From Lichenicoccus sp965277665 (GTDB lineage Bacteria; Pseudomonadota; Alphaproteobacteria; Acetobacterales; Acetobacteraceae), in NCBI RefSeq assembly GCF_965277665.1, contig NZ_OZ255835.1, forward strand, positions 930,001 through 994,000: a stretch of DNA of 64,000 bases, read 5' to 3'. Below, one piece after another: positions 51,654 through 61,050 of the stretch. Numbering within the stretch: the stretch's first letter is position 1; every line of letters begins with the position of its first letter. The notes below the pieces were generated by a model. It saw nothing but the letters and a program-made list of their open reading frames with translations, made no database searches and had not been told where the DNA came from. The translations under genes were made by a program, and so were the position numbers.

Positions 51654-53915
51654 ATGCCTAAGCTCAACTGTTCTACGTCCATCAAGACGACGGCGCTTGC
51701 CTTCGTGGCCTTGTTGCTTCCCACCTCGAGCCGGTCGCTTGCGCAATCCGATCCTGGTCAGCCCACGACCGACGGCGCCTCGTCGCCTCCCGCCGCGCCG
51801 GTCGAACACCTGCAGGTCAACGGCCACAGCTTCCCGGGCGCCGCATCGGCGCAGGCGCCGTCGCAGGGATCGCTCACGCAGATCCAGCCGACGGCGGCGA
51901 TCGGCCAGCGCTACATCCAGGAGAATGTGCCCGCGACCTCGAACTACGACGACATCATCCGGCTCACACCGAGTGCCATGGACATCGATCCGAACGGTCC
52001 CGGTCTGCAGCAGGATTTCGGCCAGAGCATCCGCGGCCTGCAGTACACCCAGTTCAGCGTGTTGTTCGACGGCGTGCAGTTGCCGGGCTCGCCGAGCAAT
52101 CTTTCCCCGCAGCCGGCCGCCTACTTCGTGGCGCACGATCTCAGCGGCATCGTCGTCAATCGCGGCCCCGGGCCAGCCTCGACCGTGGGTTCGGCGACGT
52201 TCGGCGGCGATGTCGAACTGACATCGCGCGATCCGTCCACCTCCATGCGCTTCAACCCGTATGCGACCTTCGGCAGCTTCGGGACCAAGCTCTACGGCCT
52301 GCAGGCCGACACCGGGAGGCTCGGCGGTGTGCTCGGCGACGGCCGGCTGCTAGTCGACATCCAGCGCAACGAGAGCCGCGGCGCCTCGACCGGCACCAGC
52401 GACGAGCGGCGCAACCTGTTCATCAAGTATGTCCAGCCGATCGGCGCCGACACCATTTTGACCGCGGCCGTCAACCTCGACAACGCCGTGACCGATACGC
52501 CCTACGGCACGCCGCTCGGCCTGATCGAGGATTACGGTCGCAATTTCTCGCTCAACGACGATCCGCGCTCGCAGGCCTACGGTCCCTACAACCGGGACAA
52601 TTACACGACGGATTTCGAGTACATCAAGCTGGACCATGATTTCGGCAGCGGGCTCAAGATCTCGGACCAGGCTTACACCACCGCCTTCTACCACCGCGGC
52701 ACGCAGACCTCGGACACCTCGCTCACCACGCCGAACCTCACCACCACGGCGAAGCAGACCTACTACCTCAATGGCGCGCCCACCGTGCTGGACAACGACG
52801 TCCCGGGTGCCGCGTATCAGAACGACTACCGGGCCTGGGGTGACATCCTCCGGCTGACCTGCGATACTTCCTTCGGCCAGTTGCGCACCGGCGCCTGGTT
52901 CGAGAGCGAGGACAACACGCTCTACAAGACGAATGTCGTGCTGACACGCAACGACTTGCCCTATACGACGTCGCGGACCGGATCCCCATACCAGTATCAT
53001 TACTTCGACCGGCTGACGACGGCTCAGCCCTATATCGAGTTCGCCTGGAAGCCGACGCCACGGCTGACGGTGACCCTCGGCATGAAGTACAGCTCGGTGA
53101 CGCGCGCGCTGGACGGCCCGCTGGTGCGCACGGTCAAGCGTTCGGCGGATGACCATGCGACCTACAACAAGGCGTTGCCGTCGATCGACCTGAACTACCG
53201 CGTGGCAACCGGGCTGTCGGTCTATGCACAGGCCGCGAAGGGCTTCCTGACGCCACCGCTGAACGTGTTCTACGCCTCGATCGTGAATAGCGTGCAGCCC
53301 TCGACGACCGACAACTACCAGGTCGGCACCGTCTATCAGCATCGCTGGCTTTCGGCCGACGCCGATCTTTACTACATCCGTTACCAGAACTACATCGCGG
53401 CCACCACGCTCGGCACCAACACGCTCTATACCAACCAAGGCTCGGCGCACTTCAAGGGCGTCGAGGTCGAGGCGACGGCCCAGCTCGGCTATGGCTTTGC
53501 GCTTTACGCAAACGGCTCGCTCAACGATGCGAACTACCTCAACGGCGCGTCGGTCGCGCAGGCGCCGCGTCGCACCGGCGTCGCCGGCCTGCTGTTTGAC
53601 CGCGCGAACGTGGCGCTCGACGGCGATCGCGTCGATTTCTCGCTGCTCGACAAGGATGTCGGGCCGCAATGGGGCGTGGATACCGGCTTCAAGAACAAAT
53701 ACCCGATCAAGTCGTACGACACGCTCGACCTCTCGGTGCATTACGTGCTGCCGGTGCTGCACGGACGCGATGTCGAACTCGGCATGCAGGTCACCAACCT
53801 GCTGAACAATCTCAGCCTGATCGGCTATGCCGCGGCGGCGGCGGGCAACGGCGAACCGCTGTACTGGGTCAATCCCGGCCGCGGCCTGTTCTTCAACATC
53901 GCGGCTGTCATCTGA
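51654..53915 (+). CDS. TonB-dependent outer-membrane receptor
   Basis: A 753-residue receptor. A signal peptide ends near SLAQSD. A TonB-box-like segment EHLQVNG is followed by a plug domain with YDDIIRLTPSAMDIDP, FGQSIRGLQYTQFSVLFDG and VNRGPGPASTVGSATFGGD. A 22-strand-type beta-barrel fills the rest, with typical segments such as FKGVEVEATAQLGYGFALYA. It imports a bulky ligand, possibly a siderophore. The last residues are FFNIAAVI rather than a terminal aromatic. ATG 51654 is preferred to the upstream GTG. The stop overlaps the convergent sulfotransferase gene by 8 bases. Confidence 0.92.
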   Translation: MPKLNCSTSIKTTALAFVALLLPTSSRSLAQSDPGQPTTDGASSPPAAPVEHLQVNGHSFPGAASAQAPSQGSLTQIQPTAAIGQRYIQENVPATSNYDDIIRLTPSAMDIDPNGPGLQQDFGQSIRGLQYTQFSVLFDGVQLPGSPSNLSPQPAAYFVAHDLSGIVVNRGPGPASTVGSATFGGDVELTSRDPSTSMRFNPYATFGSFGTKLYGLQADTGRLGGVLGDGRLLVDIQRNESRGASTGTSDERRNLFIKYVQPIGADTILTAAVNLDNAVTDTPYGTPLGLIEDYGRNFSLNDDPRSQAYGPYNRDNYTTDFEYIKLDHDFGSGLKISDQAYTTAFYHRGTQTSDTSLTTPNLTTTAKQTYYLNGAPTVLDNDVPGAAYQNDYRAWGDILRLTCDTSFGQLRTGAWFESEDNTLYKTNVVLTRNDLPYTTSRTGSPYQYHYFDRLTTAQPYIEFAWKPTPRLTVTLGMKYSSVTRALDGPLVRTVKRSADDHATYNKALPSIDLNYRVATGLSVYAQAAKGFLTPPLNVFYASIVNSVQPSTTDNYQVGTVYQHRWLSADADLYYIRYQNYIAATTLGTNTLYTNQGSAHFKGVEVEATAQLGYGFALYANGSLNDANYLNGASVAQAPRRTGVAGLLFDRANVALDGDRVDFSLLDKDVGPQWGVDTGFKNKYPIKSYDTLDLSVHYVLPVLHGRDVELGMQVTNLLNNLSLIGYAAAAAGNGEPLYWVNPGRGLFFNIAAVI

Positions 53916-55344
53916 GGGGTTCGAGCGCCGCTAGAGGTCCGAGCCAGGCCTCGTAGCGGCGCCAGGACCCTGCAGCCGCCTTCGAGATCGGCTGCCGCAC
54001 CCGCCACCGGCTGGGCGTGTGCACCGTGCGCGGGTTCTGCTCGGGCCGCAGGCAGGCGTCCGACCAGGGCAGTCTGCACGCCGCCACCAGGCGCCGGATC
54101 ACCGGCTCCGGCGCTGCGACCAGATCGTCGTACACCACCTCGTGCAGGCGGTCTGCCGGCAGCACCGACCGCCAGTGCGCCGCCAGCCGCTCGACCGCGC
54201 AAAGTGCGGCCACCAGCGCCTCGCCGCCGGTCGGGAAGGCCACATGCTGGTTGAAATAGGTGCGGTGGATCGACAGCGCGGTGTCGATCGCATGGCGGCT
54301 GCACAGGACGATGATCGCGTCCGGCAGCGCGGTGTGGATCAGGCCGGCCTGGAGGATATTGAACGGGCTCTTGTCGGTGACCCGCTCGGCCCCGGCGGCA
54401 AGGCTGCGCAGTAGCCGTGTGTAGTCGGCGGCGGCCGCCGCCGGATCGGGCGTTGCCGCGTGCTCGGTCCAGAACGGCAGCTCGCCGCCGGCATGCACGT
54501 CCGGATGCGCCGACAGGATGTGTTCGACCAGGGTGGTGCCGGTGCGCGGCAATCCCATGATCAGGATCGGCGTCGGATCGCGCCGCCCGGACCCGGCCAG
54601 CCGCGCGACAGTCTCCGGCGTGAACCGTGCGATCAGGCCCTCGATGCGGGCCTCGAACGCGACCGGATCGAAGCGGCAGAGGGTACTGCGCCACGCGTCC
54701 GCCGCATCGTAATGCCGCATCGCCGTGGCGGGGTCGTCGAGATCGTCGAAGGCCTTCCCGAGTGCCAAATGGAGCTTCAGGCGCGCCTCCGTCTGCAGGT
54801 TCGCAGCTGCCAGTGCCGCCTGCATGCGCGCGATCAGGTCAAAGTCGTCTCGTGTCACGCGGCGGCAGCGTACGAGCTCGTAGTAGCTGCCCGCCAGTTG
54901 CGGTGCGTTGCGCGTCGCCTGGTCGAGCAGGGCGAAGGCTTCCTCGAAGCGGCCGGCGCTGGACGCGATCATGCCGAGCAGTTCGGTGGCAGAGAGCGCC
55001 GCGGGGTCAAGCGTCAGCAGCTGGCGCAGCGCCCGCTCGGCCTCGGCATCGCGGCCCTCGGCGAGCAGGGCGCGGGCGCCGGCCAGGCGGCTGAGGCTGG
55101 TCCTCGGTGTGGCGGCGGCTGCCCGCCGGAAGGCGGCGATGGCGTCGGACCGGCGTCCGAGCGTTTCCAGCAGGGCGCCGGCATGATAGCGCGCCTCGAC
55201 CAGGGACGGTTGCAGCTGTGACGCCGCCTGATAGGAAGCGAGCGCCGCCGGGTCGTCGCCGAGGCTCTGCAGCGCGATCCCGAGATGCAGCCTTGCGAGC
55301 GCGAAGCGGGGGTTGCGGGCCAGGGCGGCCTCGAAGGCCTCCAC
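53908..55344 (-). CDS. TPR-containing sulfotransferase
   Basis: A protein of at least 478 residues. N-terminal TPR repeats (FALARLHLGIALQSLGDDPA and on, about residues 1-190) precede a sulfotransferase domain with the 5'-phosphosulfate loop LPRTGTTLVEHILSAHP (about 265) and the 3'-phosphate region CSRHAIDTALSIH. It would transfer sulfate from PAPS. TPR-like coding continues upstream of GTG 55344 as far as 55539, in the same frame as the preceding phosphoesterase and separated from it only by that gene's TGA. No ATG, GTG or TTG exists in this stretch, so the true start is unresolved. Confidence 0.85.
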   Translation of the reverse strand: MEAFEAALARNPRFALARLHLGIALQSLGDDPAALASYQAASQLQPSLVEARYHAGALLETLGRRSDAIAAFRRAAAATPRTSLSRLAGARALLAEGRDAEAERALRQLLTLDPAALSATELLGMIASSAGRFEEAFALLDQATRNAPQLAGSYYELVRCRRVTRDDFDLIARMQAALAAANLQTEARLKLHLALGKAFDDLDDPATAMRHYDAADAWRSTLCRFDPVAFEARIEGLIARFTPETVARLAGSGRRDPTPILIMGLPRTGTTLVEHILSAHPDVHAGGELPFWTEHAATPDPAAAAADYTRLLRSLAAGAERVTDKSPFNILQAGLIHTALPDAIIVLCSRHAIDTALSIHRTYFNQHVAFPTGGEALVAALCAVERLAAHWRSVLPADRLHEVVYDDLVAAPEPVIRRLVAACRLPWSDACLRPEQNPRTVHTPSRWRVRQPISKAAAGSWRRYEAWLGPLAALEPLR

Positions 55345-55539
55345 CGCCTCCCGGCCACGCCCGGCCTGCAGGCAGACCTGGCCGAGATCATGCCGGATGC
55401 CGGCATCGCTCGGCGCGTCGGCCGCTGCTTCGTAGAGCAGCGGCAGCGCCTCGGCCGGACGCCCGGCCTGCAGGAACTGGCCGGCGCGTCTCAGGCGGGG
55501 ATCGGCCCGGGTGGGCTGGAGGTTGACCAGGAGGGGAGA

Positions 55540-58338
55540 TCAGTCGTCGTTGTCGACGACCGGATGGCGCAGCGCGGCAGCGACCAGCTTGGCGGGCCAC
55601 TGGATCTGCGCCTCGCCAGGATAGGCCCGCTTCCAGTCGGTGGCGGAGTACCAGATCACGTGGTTGAGGAAATTCTCGTCCACTGAGTCCGCTTTCCCCT
55701 GCTTGCCTTTCGTCATCCTGTTGGACGCGACGTTCCACGCCTTCTGCATCGGCGTCATGTGCAGCATGGCGTAGTTCGCGGGCCCGGTGCCGGGGATCGG
55801 CGTGCCGCCGGGTCCGATATTGAGCGGCGTGGTCGCGGGCACGTGGGTGAACGGCGCGGTGTCGGGCGTATTCTGGAAGCAGTCGAACATCGGCGACGCT
55901 GTCAGGTCGAACTGGGTTAGCGGCGGCAGGTCGAGGATGTTCTCGATGGTGCGGTTGATGTTCTCCTGGGTGTAGGTGGTGTGGATGACCTTTCCGACAC
56001 CCGACGATTGCGGCGCTGCCGCATACGGGCTGATGACGTAGGCCGGCTGGCGATGGCCGTCGATATGGTCGACGCCGTCCTGGCTGTCGTCCTCCTCGAC
56101 GAAGATCGCACTGGTCGGCCACGCCTTGGTGTTGCTGATCGCCTCCACCATGCGGCCGAGGGCGAGGTCGTTGTCGGCCTGGTAGTTGTTTGGCAGCGGG
56201 TCACCGGTGGTGGTGCCGTTGGTATGGTCGTTCGGCAGCCACAGGATGGTGAGCGTCGGCACCTGGTTCGCGGCGTCCTGGGCTGCGAGGATCGGCAGGT
56301 AGTAGTCCATCCGGTACTGGTCCGGGATGCCGAGGTTGAAGGACGGATAGTGCGGATCGAGGATCCGGGTGACAGACGGGATGTAGGCGATCTCGGTGTC
56401 GGCGCCATCCGGCACGATCATGCTGCCGGCTTTGCCGCCGGTCTCCTTGAACAACGAGGTGTTGTAGAAATCGGCCCAGCTGTAGGTGCCGCCGCCCGGC
56501 TTGGCGGCGATGGTGTAGTGGTTGCTCCACTCGCCATACATCTTGACGTTCAGGCCCTTCTGCTCCGCGGCCGACCAGAGGAAGCCCTTCTGGGTGTAGG
56601 TCAGCGCATCGTTGCTGTTGCCGCCCGGGTAGCTGCGTATCCAGTCCGGCGAGAGGATGTCGTTGGAGTAGAACGAGCCGCTTTCGACGATCCAGGGATG
56701 GCCGTCGGCCGACTGCCGGCTCGGCGCATACATGTTGTCTAGCAGCGGGAAGCGCTTCACCAAAGCGTGCTGGTTCGGCACGTTGGCGGCGAACACCGCA
56801 AGGCTCGGATCGCCGTTGCCCTGCGCCACGTCGCCGAGCATCTGGTCGTAGGTGCGGTTCTCCTTGATGACCAGGAAGACGTGCTTGATCAGCGACGGCT
56901 CGCCGATATGCGCCGGGATCGCGACCGGATCGGCATTGGGATTGGCGTATTCGGAACCGACCTGGATGTTCCTGGAATCCCAGTGGTTGTTGCGGATGAC
57001 GTGCGCGGTCATCTTGACGAGTTGCGTGGGGCTCGGCAGCGGGATCAGGTTGACCGTGCCGGTTTCCTGGTGGGTGTTGAAGGCGGTGACGCCGTGCGCC
57101 GTGCCGAGCGAACCCTGGGCGCCGAGGCCCTTGTCATCCGAGACGACCAGCTGGCTGTTGGCGGCGTCATAGGCGATGGTGGTCGGGAAATACAGCGTCG
57201 GGATATAGCCGATCACCGGGTTGGCCGCGTTGTTGGTGAGGTCGACAACCGCGATGGCATTGGACTGCCCGAGGGTCACATAGGCGTGGTTGCCGGCGAT
57301 CGCGATCCCGTTGACGCCGGCGCCGAATGCGCCGCCCTTGATCGGCACGCCAACGCTGATCGTGCGCACGACCTGCTGCAGGCCGGTATCGATGACCGAG
57401 ATGGTGTCGTCATAGGAGTTGGCGACATAGAGCTTCGAGCCCGAGACCGCCATGCCGGCGGGATGCAGGCCGACATTGATGGTCTTGGTCACCGTGCCGG
57501 TGCGCATGTTGATGACCGAGACCGTGCCGGTGGTGGCAAAGGCGTTGGTCGGATCGACAACGATCGGGGTGCCGTCGGAGAGGTTGGTGAAGTCCGACGA
57601 GGTTGCGGGACGGCCACCTTCGTTGCTGACATAGGCGTAGTCGCCGCTGACCACGATGCTGTTCGGCGCATTGCCGACCGGGATCTGCGACTCCAGTGTG
57701 CCGGTCGACAGGTTCATCACGCCGACGGTGTTGTTCGCGTTCAGCACGACGAGGCCCAGCGCACCGCCCGCGGCGACCACGCCGCCGGGGTTGGCCGAGG
57801 TCGCATTGTACAGGTTCGGGTTGGCCGGCGGCGGCGGCAGCGGCACGCTCATCGCAGGTGTCAGCTCGCCATTGGCCGGATTGACGTTCGCGACGGCGAC
57901 GAAATTGTTGTCCTGGCTGAACAGCAGCTTCGAGCCGTCCGGCGAATAGCTGATGCCGGTGAACGAGCCGGTGGTGTTGTTGGTGAAGGTGGTGCCGCTG
58001 ACAGCACTCGGGATGTAGCGCTGCAGCACCGCGCCGGTCTTGGTGTCGAACACGATGACCGGCTGGGCGGCATCCATCAGCAGCACCGCGCCGCTCCGGG
58101 TCGAGGGGTTCGGGTTGACCGCGACCGCCTTGGCGACCACCGGCGAGCCGAGCTGCACGACCTTGCCGGCCGGCGTCAGCAGCTGGTTGTCGGAGGCGAC
58201 GATGGAGCCGTTGGTCTGCGGCCCGACGGTGCGCGTGGTCTGGTCGGTCTGTGCCTGCGCCAGGCCGCCGTGCGCAAGGCCCGGGGCGGCGAGGGAGAGC
58301 GCCATCACGCCGACGAGCGGGTGTTTCCTCAATGACAT
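55540..58338 (-). CDS. YncE-like beta-propeller plus phosphoesterase, secreted
   Basis: A 932-residue exported protein with signal GVMALSLAAPGLAHGGLAQ. The N-terminal half is a YVTN-type beta-propeller (repeats such as KLYVANSYDDTISVIDTG and HAYVTLGQSNAIAVVDLT, about residues 50-440). The C-terminal half is a phosphoesterase domain: IKHVFLVIKENRTYDQML (about 495), DGADTEIAYIP and FVEEDDSQDGVDHIDGHRQP (about 755), the metal-binding motif. It probably releases phosphate from esters outside the cytoplasm. ATG 58338 follows AAGGTG. It is divergent from the two-component genes and shares a frame with the next gene. Confidence 0.9.
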   Translation of the reverse strand: MSLRKHPLVGVMALSLAAPGLAHGGLAQAQTDQTTRTVGPQTNGSIVASDNQLLTPAGKVVQLGSPVVAKAVAVNPNPSTRSGAVLLMDAAQPVIVFDTKTGAVLQRYIPSAVSGTTFTNNTTGSFTGISYSPDGSKLLFSQDNNFVAVANVNPANGELTPAMSVPLPPPPANPNLYNATSANPGGVVAAGGALGLVVLNANNTVGVMNLSTGTLESQIPVGNAPNSIVVSGDYAYVSNEGGRPATSSDFTNLSDGTPIVVDPTNAFATTGTVSVINMRTGTVTKTINVGLHPAGMAVSGSKLYVANSYDDTISVIDTGLQQVVRTISVGVPIKGGAFGAGVNGIAIAGNHAYVTLGQSNAIAVVDLTNNAANPVIGYIPTLYFPTTIAYDAANSQLVVSDDKGLGAQGSLGTAHGVTAFNTHQETGTVNLIPLPSPTQLVKMTAHVIRNNHWDSRNIQVGSEYANPNADPVAIPAHIGEPSLIKHVFLVIKENRTYDQMLGDVAQGNGDPSLAVFAANVPNQHALVKRFPLLDNMYAPSRQSADGHPWIVESGSFYSNDILSPDWIRSYPGGNSNDALTYTQKGFLWSAAEQKGLNVKMYGEWSNHYTIAAKPGGGTYSWADFYNTSLFKETGGKAGSMIVPDGADTEIAYIPSVTRILDPHYPSFNLGIPDQYRMDYYLPILAAQDAANQVPTLTILWLPNDHTNGTTTGDPLPNNYQADNDLALGRMVEAISNTKAWPTSAIFVEEDDSQDGVDHIDGHRQPAYVISPYAAAPQSSGVGKVIHTTYTQENINRTIENILDLPPLTQFDLTASPMFDCFQNTPDTAPFTHVPATTPLNIGPGGTPIPGTGPANYAMLHMTPMQKAWNVASNRMTKGKQGKADSVDENFLNHVIWYSATDWKRAYPGEAQIQWPAKLVAAALRHPVVDNDD

Positions 58339-58564
58339 CGTCACCTTAAGACTCCTGAACACGGTCCCGGGCATCCAGCCGGTGCTGGCCGATGGCGTCT
58401 GGACCTGCTGCGGAATGTTCTGGAGCAGCAGACTGACAAAAACCTGACCGTCTCTCTCCTCGCAGCCGCCGCCGGCGCATTGTCATAAAATCATCGCCTT
58501 GCGTCGTGCCTTGCCGCAGGGCTCTGATAACCCTCAAGAGCATGTTGTTCCCGGAGATCAACCT
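58339..58564. promoter_or_regulatory. Divergent promoter region, phosphoesterase and two-component genes
   Basis: This 226-base gap separates divergent phosphoesterase and response-regulator genes, a common layout for direct control by the regulator. I see no clear Pho-box or direct repeats, so specific sites are not assigned. Confidence 0.4.
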
Positions 58565-59263
58565 ATGCGTGTCTTGCTTGTCGAGGATCATCGCGCGTTG
58601 CGCGAGATGATGGCCGCGCATCTGCGCGGCGGCGGCTTCGTGACGGATGCGGTGGCGCGTGGCGACGAGGCGCTGGCCGCGGCATCGACCAGCGCCTATG
58701 ACGCGATCATCCTCGATCTCGGGCTGCCGGATCTCGACGGGATCACCGTCCTGCGTGCCCTGCGTTCGGGACCTGCTGCGGACGTGCCGGTGCTGGTCCT
58801 GACGGCGCGCGATGCCATCGACGACCGGGTTCAGGGACTCGACGCGGGCGCCGACGACTATCTGCTCAAGCCGTTCGACCTGAACGAGTTCGATGCCAGG
58901 CTGCGCTCGGTGTTGCGCCGGCCCGGCCTGCGCCGGACACCGGTGCTCGATCTCGGGATTCTGACCTTCGATACCGAGGCGCGCGAGGCCAGGATCCGCG
59001 GCGTCCTGCTCGACCTTTCCCGACGCGAGCTGTCGCTGCTGGAAGAGCTTGCGCGCGGCGTCGGGCGTACCGTGGTGCGCGACACGCTGGAGGACCGGCT
59101 CTATGGCCTCAGCGACGTGGTCAGCGGCAACGCCCTGGAAGCGGCGGTGTCGCGCCTGCGCCGTCACCTCTTGCGGGCCGGCGGCGACGACATCGCCGTC
59201 GAGACGATCCGCGGCATCGGCTACCGGCTGGTCGTGCGCACGCCGGCGGTACCCCTCGCTTGA
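58565..59263 (+). CDS. OmpR/PhoB-family response regulator
   Basis: A 232-residue regulator. The receiver domain has the acidic pair VLLVEDH, the phosphoacceptor Asp in IILDLGLPDLDG (about 51) and LLKPFDLNEF (Lys about 101). The winged-helix DNA-binding domain has LLDLSRRELSLLEELARG and VSRLRRHL, closing with IRGIGYRL. It probably controls the divergent phosphoesterase and the adjacent receptors, by location. Its stop overlaps the kinase start by TGATG. Confidence 0.92.
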   Translation: MRVLLVEDHRALREMMAAHLRGGGFVTDAVARGDEALAAASTSAYDAIILDLGLPDLDGITVLRALRSGPAADVPVLVLTARDAIDDRVQGLDAGADDYLLKPFDLNEFDARLRSVLRRPGLRRTPVLDLGILTFDTEAREARIRGVLLDLSRRELSLLEELARGVGRTVVRDTLEDRLYGLSDVVSGNALEAAVSRLRRHLLRAGGDDIAVETIRGIGYRLVVRTPAVPLA

Positions 59264-60291
59264 TGCTCGGCCGGCCGATATTCAACAGCCTGGGCAACCG
59301 CCTGGTCGGATCGATGTCGGTCCTGCTGTTCGGCGGCCTCGCGCTGGTCTCCGGCCTGCACTCGCTCGAGCGTGGCCGCGACCTTGCCGCGAGAGTGGGC
59401 CGCCTGCTGCTCGGCGACGAGCTGCCCGAGCCGTGGCAGGATCTCGCGATCCTGCTGCCGTTCAGCCTGGTGGTATTGGGGTTGATCGGCGGGGTGACAC
59501 GCTGGAGCCTGCGGCCGCTGCGCCTGGCCTCCGAGGAGGCGAAAGCCGCCGGGCCGGGCAATCCGGGCGCGCGCATCTCGACGCGCGGGCTGCCGAGCGA
59601 GCTGCGGCCGCTGGCCGATGCGGTCAATGCGGCGCTCGACCGGCTGACCGCCGCCTATGAGACCGAGCGCCGCTTTACCGCCGATGCGGCGCATGAGTTG
59701 CGTACGCCGCTCGCGGCCCTCGGCCTGCGCCTGCAGCGCAGCCGCCGGTCGAACGTGCCGATCGACTGGCTGGATGTGGAAACGGACCTCGCCGCCATGC
59801 GACAGCTGGTCGAAAGCCTGCTTGATCTCGCGCGCAAGGAGGTAAGAGGACGCACCGCTGCCGTCCTGAACTTCTCGCGGATCGTTCGGGAGGCTGCCGC
59901 CGGTGTGCATCCGCTGATCGAGGAAGCCGGGCGTGAGCTGCTGGTCGAGCTTCCCGGCACCGTCCTGGTCCGCGGCGAGGCGAACGACCTGCGCGACCTG
60001 GCGCGCAACCTGGTACAGAACGCACTGCGGCATGGCAGCGGTCGGATCGCGCTGCGGCTTTCGCATGGCGCCGACGGCCGCGTCGTCCTCGACGTCGCCG
60101 ACGAGGGGCAGGGCATCCCGGTTGCGGACCGCGACGCAATGTTCGAGCGCTTCCGCAAGGGCTCGAATGCCGGCTCGGGCAGTGGCCTCGGCCTGGCCAT
60201 CGCGCGCGCCGTGGCGGTCGCGCACAGCGGCCAGATCACGATCCCGCCGGGACCGGGATCGCTCGTGCGGGTGACGCTGCCCGGAGCGTGA
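59263..60291 (+). CDS. Sensor histidine kinase with very short periplasmic loop
   Basis: A 342-residue kinase. Two membrane helices (about residues 17-34 and 62-79) enclose only about 30 periplasmic residues. A HAMP-like segment follows, then the H box ADAAHELRTPLAALGL (His about 144), the N box LARNLVQNALRHG, the G1 box DEGQGIP and G2 GSGSGLGLAIARA. The small loop suggests sensing within the membrane or through a partner. ATG 59263 overlaps the regulator stop. It resembles QseC/TctE-type sensors. Confidence 0.9.
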   Translation: MLGRPIFNSLGNRLVGSMSVLLFGGLALVSGLHSLERGRDLAARVGRLLLGDELPEPWQDLAILLPFSLVVLGLIGGVTRWSLRPLRLASEEAKAAGPGNPGARISTRGLPSELRPLADAVNAALDRLTAAYETERRFTADAAHELRTPLAALGLRLQRSRRSNVPIDWLDVETDLAAMRQLVESLLDLARKEVRGRTAAVLNFSRIVREAAAGVHPLIEEAGRELLVELPGTVLVRGEANDLRDLARNLVQNALRHGSGRIALRLSHGADGRVVLDVADEGQGIPVADRDAMFERFRKGSNAGSGSGLGLAIARAVAVAHSGQITIPPGPGSLVRVTLPGA

Positions 60292-60436
60292 TCACCCCGG
60301 GTGGGCCGCTTTTCATCGAATCGTCTCCAAACAAACCCGCTCGGGCGCGGCATAAGGCCGCGACCTGACGAGTTCCTGACAGACAGGATCGCACCGGGGG
60401 CGAGCGCCGGAGCCACTCCTGCTGCCGCTGACGGGC

Positions 60437-61012
60437 ATGGATGGAGCGGCGACGGCGATGATGACGGACTGGATGGGCGGCGGACGCGCGGCGCGGCTTG
60501 GCGGTGTGGTGTTCTGCGCAACGCTGCCCGCCATGCGCGTTGACGCGCGGACCGCCGAGGCCACCGGGGTATCCGCTCCGCCGGCCGCCGAACAGATCGA
60601 GGTGACCGGTGCGAGGATCAATCCTGTGCCGACAACCGCTTCCGAATTCGCCCCGAGCCAGCCCAGTATCGAAGAGACGGAGCCGCAAAGCACCGTCAAT
60701 GCGGAGACCCTGAAGAAGATCCTGGTGCCGAGTGCCGACTACGACGACGTGGTGGCGCTGACGCCGAGTGCGATGAACATCAACCCGGTCGGCCCCGGGC
60801 TGCAGCATGATTTCGGCCAGAGCATACGCGGCCTGCAATATACCGAGTTCAGTGTCCTGTTCGACGGCGTTCCGATCCCCGGTTTCCCCTTCAACCTCGC
60901 GCCGCAGCCCGGAGGCTATTTCTTCTCGCGTGATTTCGGCAGCGTGACGGTCAATCGGGGCCCCGGTCCGGCTTCCGCGATCGGTGCCGCGACCTTCGGC
61001 GGATCGGTCGAT
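60437..61012 (+). pseudogene. TonB-dependent receptor, truncated by a transposon
   Basis: The frame from ATG 60437 encodes a signal-like segment, TonB box EQIEVTG and a plug domain: YDDVVALTPSAMNINPVGPG, FGQSIRGLQYTEFSVLFDG and SVTVNRGPGPASAIGAATFG. The plug closely matches the receptor at 51654. After GGSVD, at 61013, the sequence becomes a Tn3-type terminal repeat. The barrel-coding remainder would lie beyond the transposon, outside the window. A short hairpin (GCGGC-ATAAG-GCCGC, about 60347-60361) lies upstream. Confidence 0.88.
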
Positions 61013-61050
61013 GGGGTCTGGGGAGCAGTGGAACGGAAAACCTATGTAAG
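61013..61050 (+). repeat. Tn3-type 38-bp terminal inverted repeat
   Basis: The sequence opens GGGGTCTG and contains CAGTGGAACGGAAAAC, close to the classical Tn3 terminal repeat, ending in TAAGG. The partner repeat is outside the window. Confidence 0.85.
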
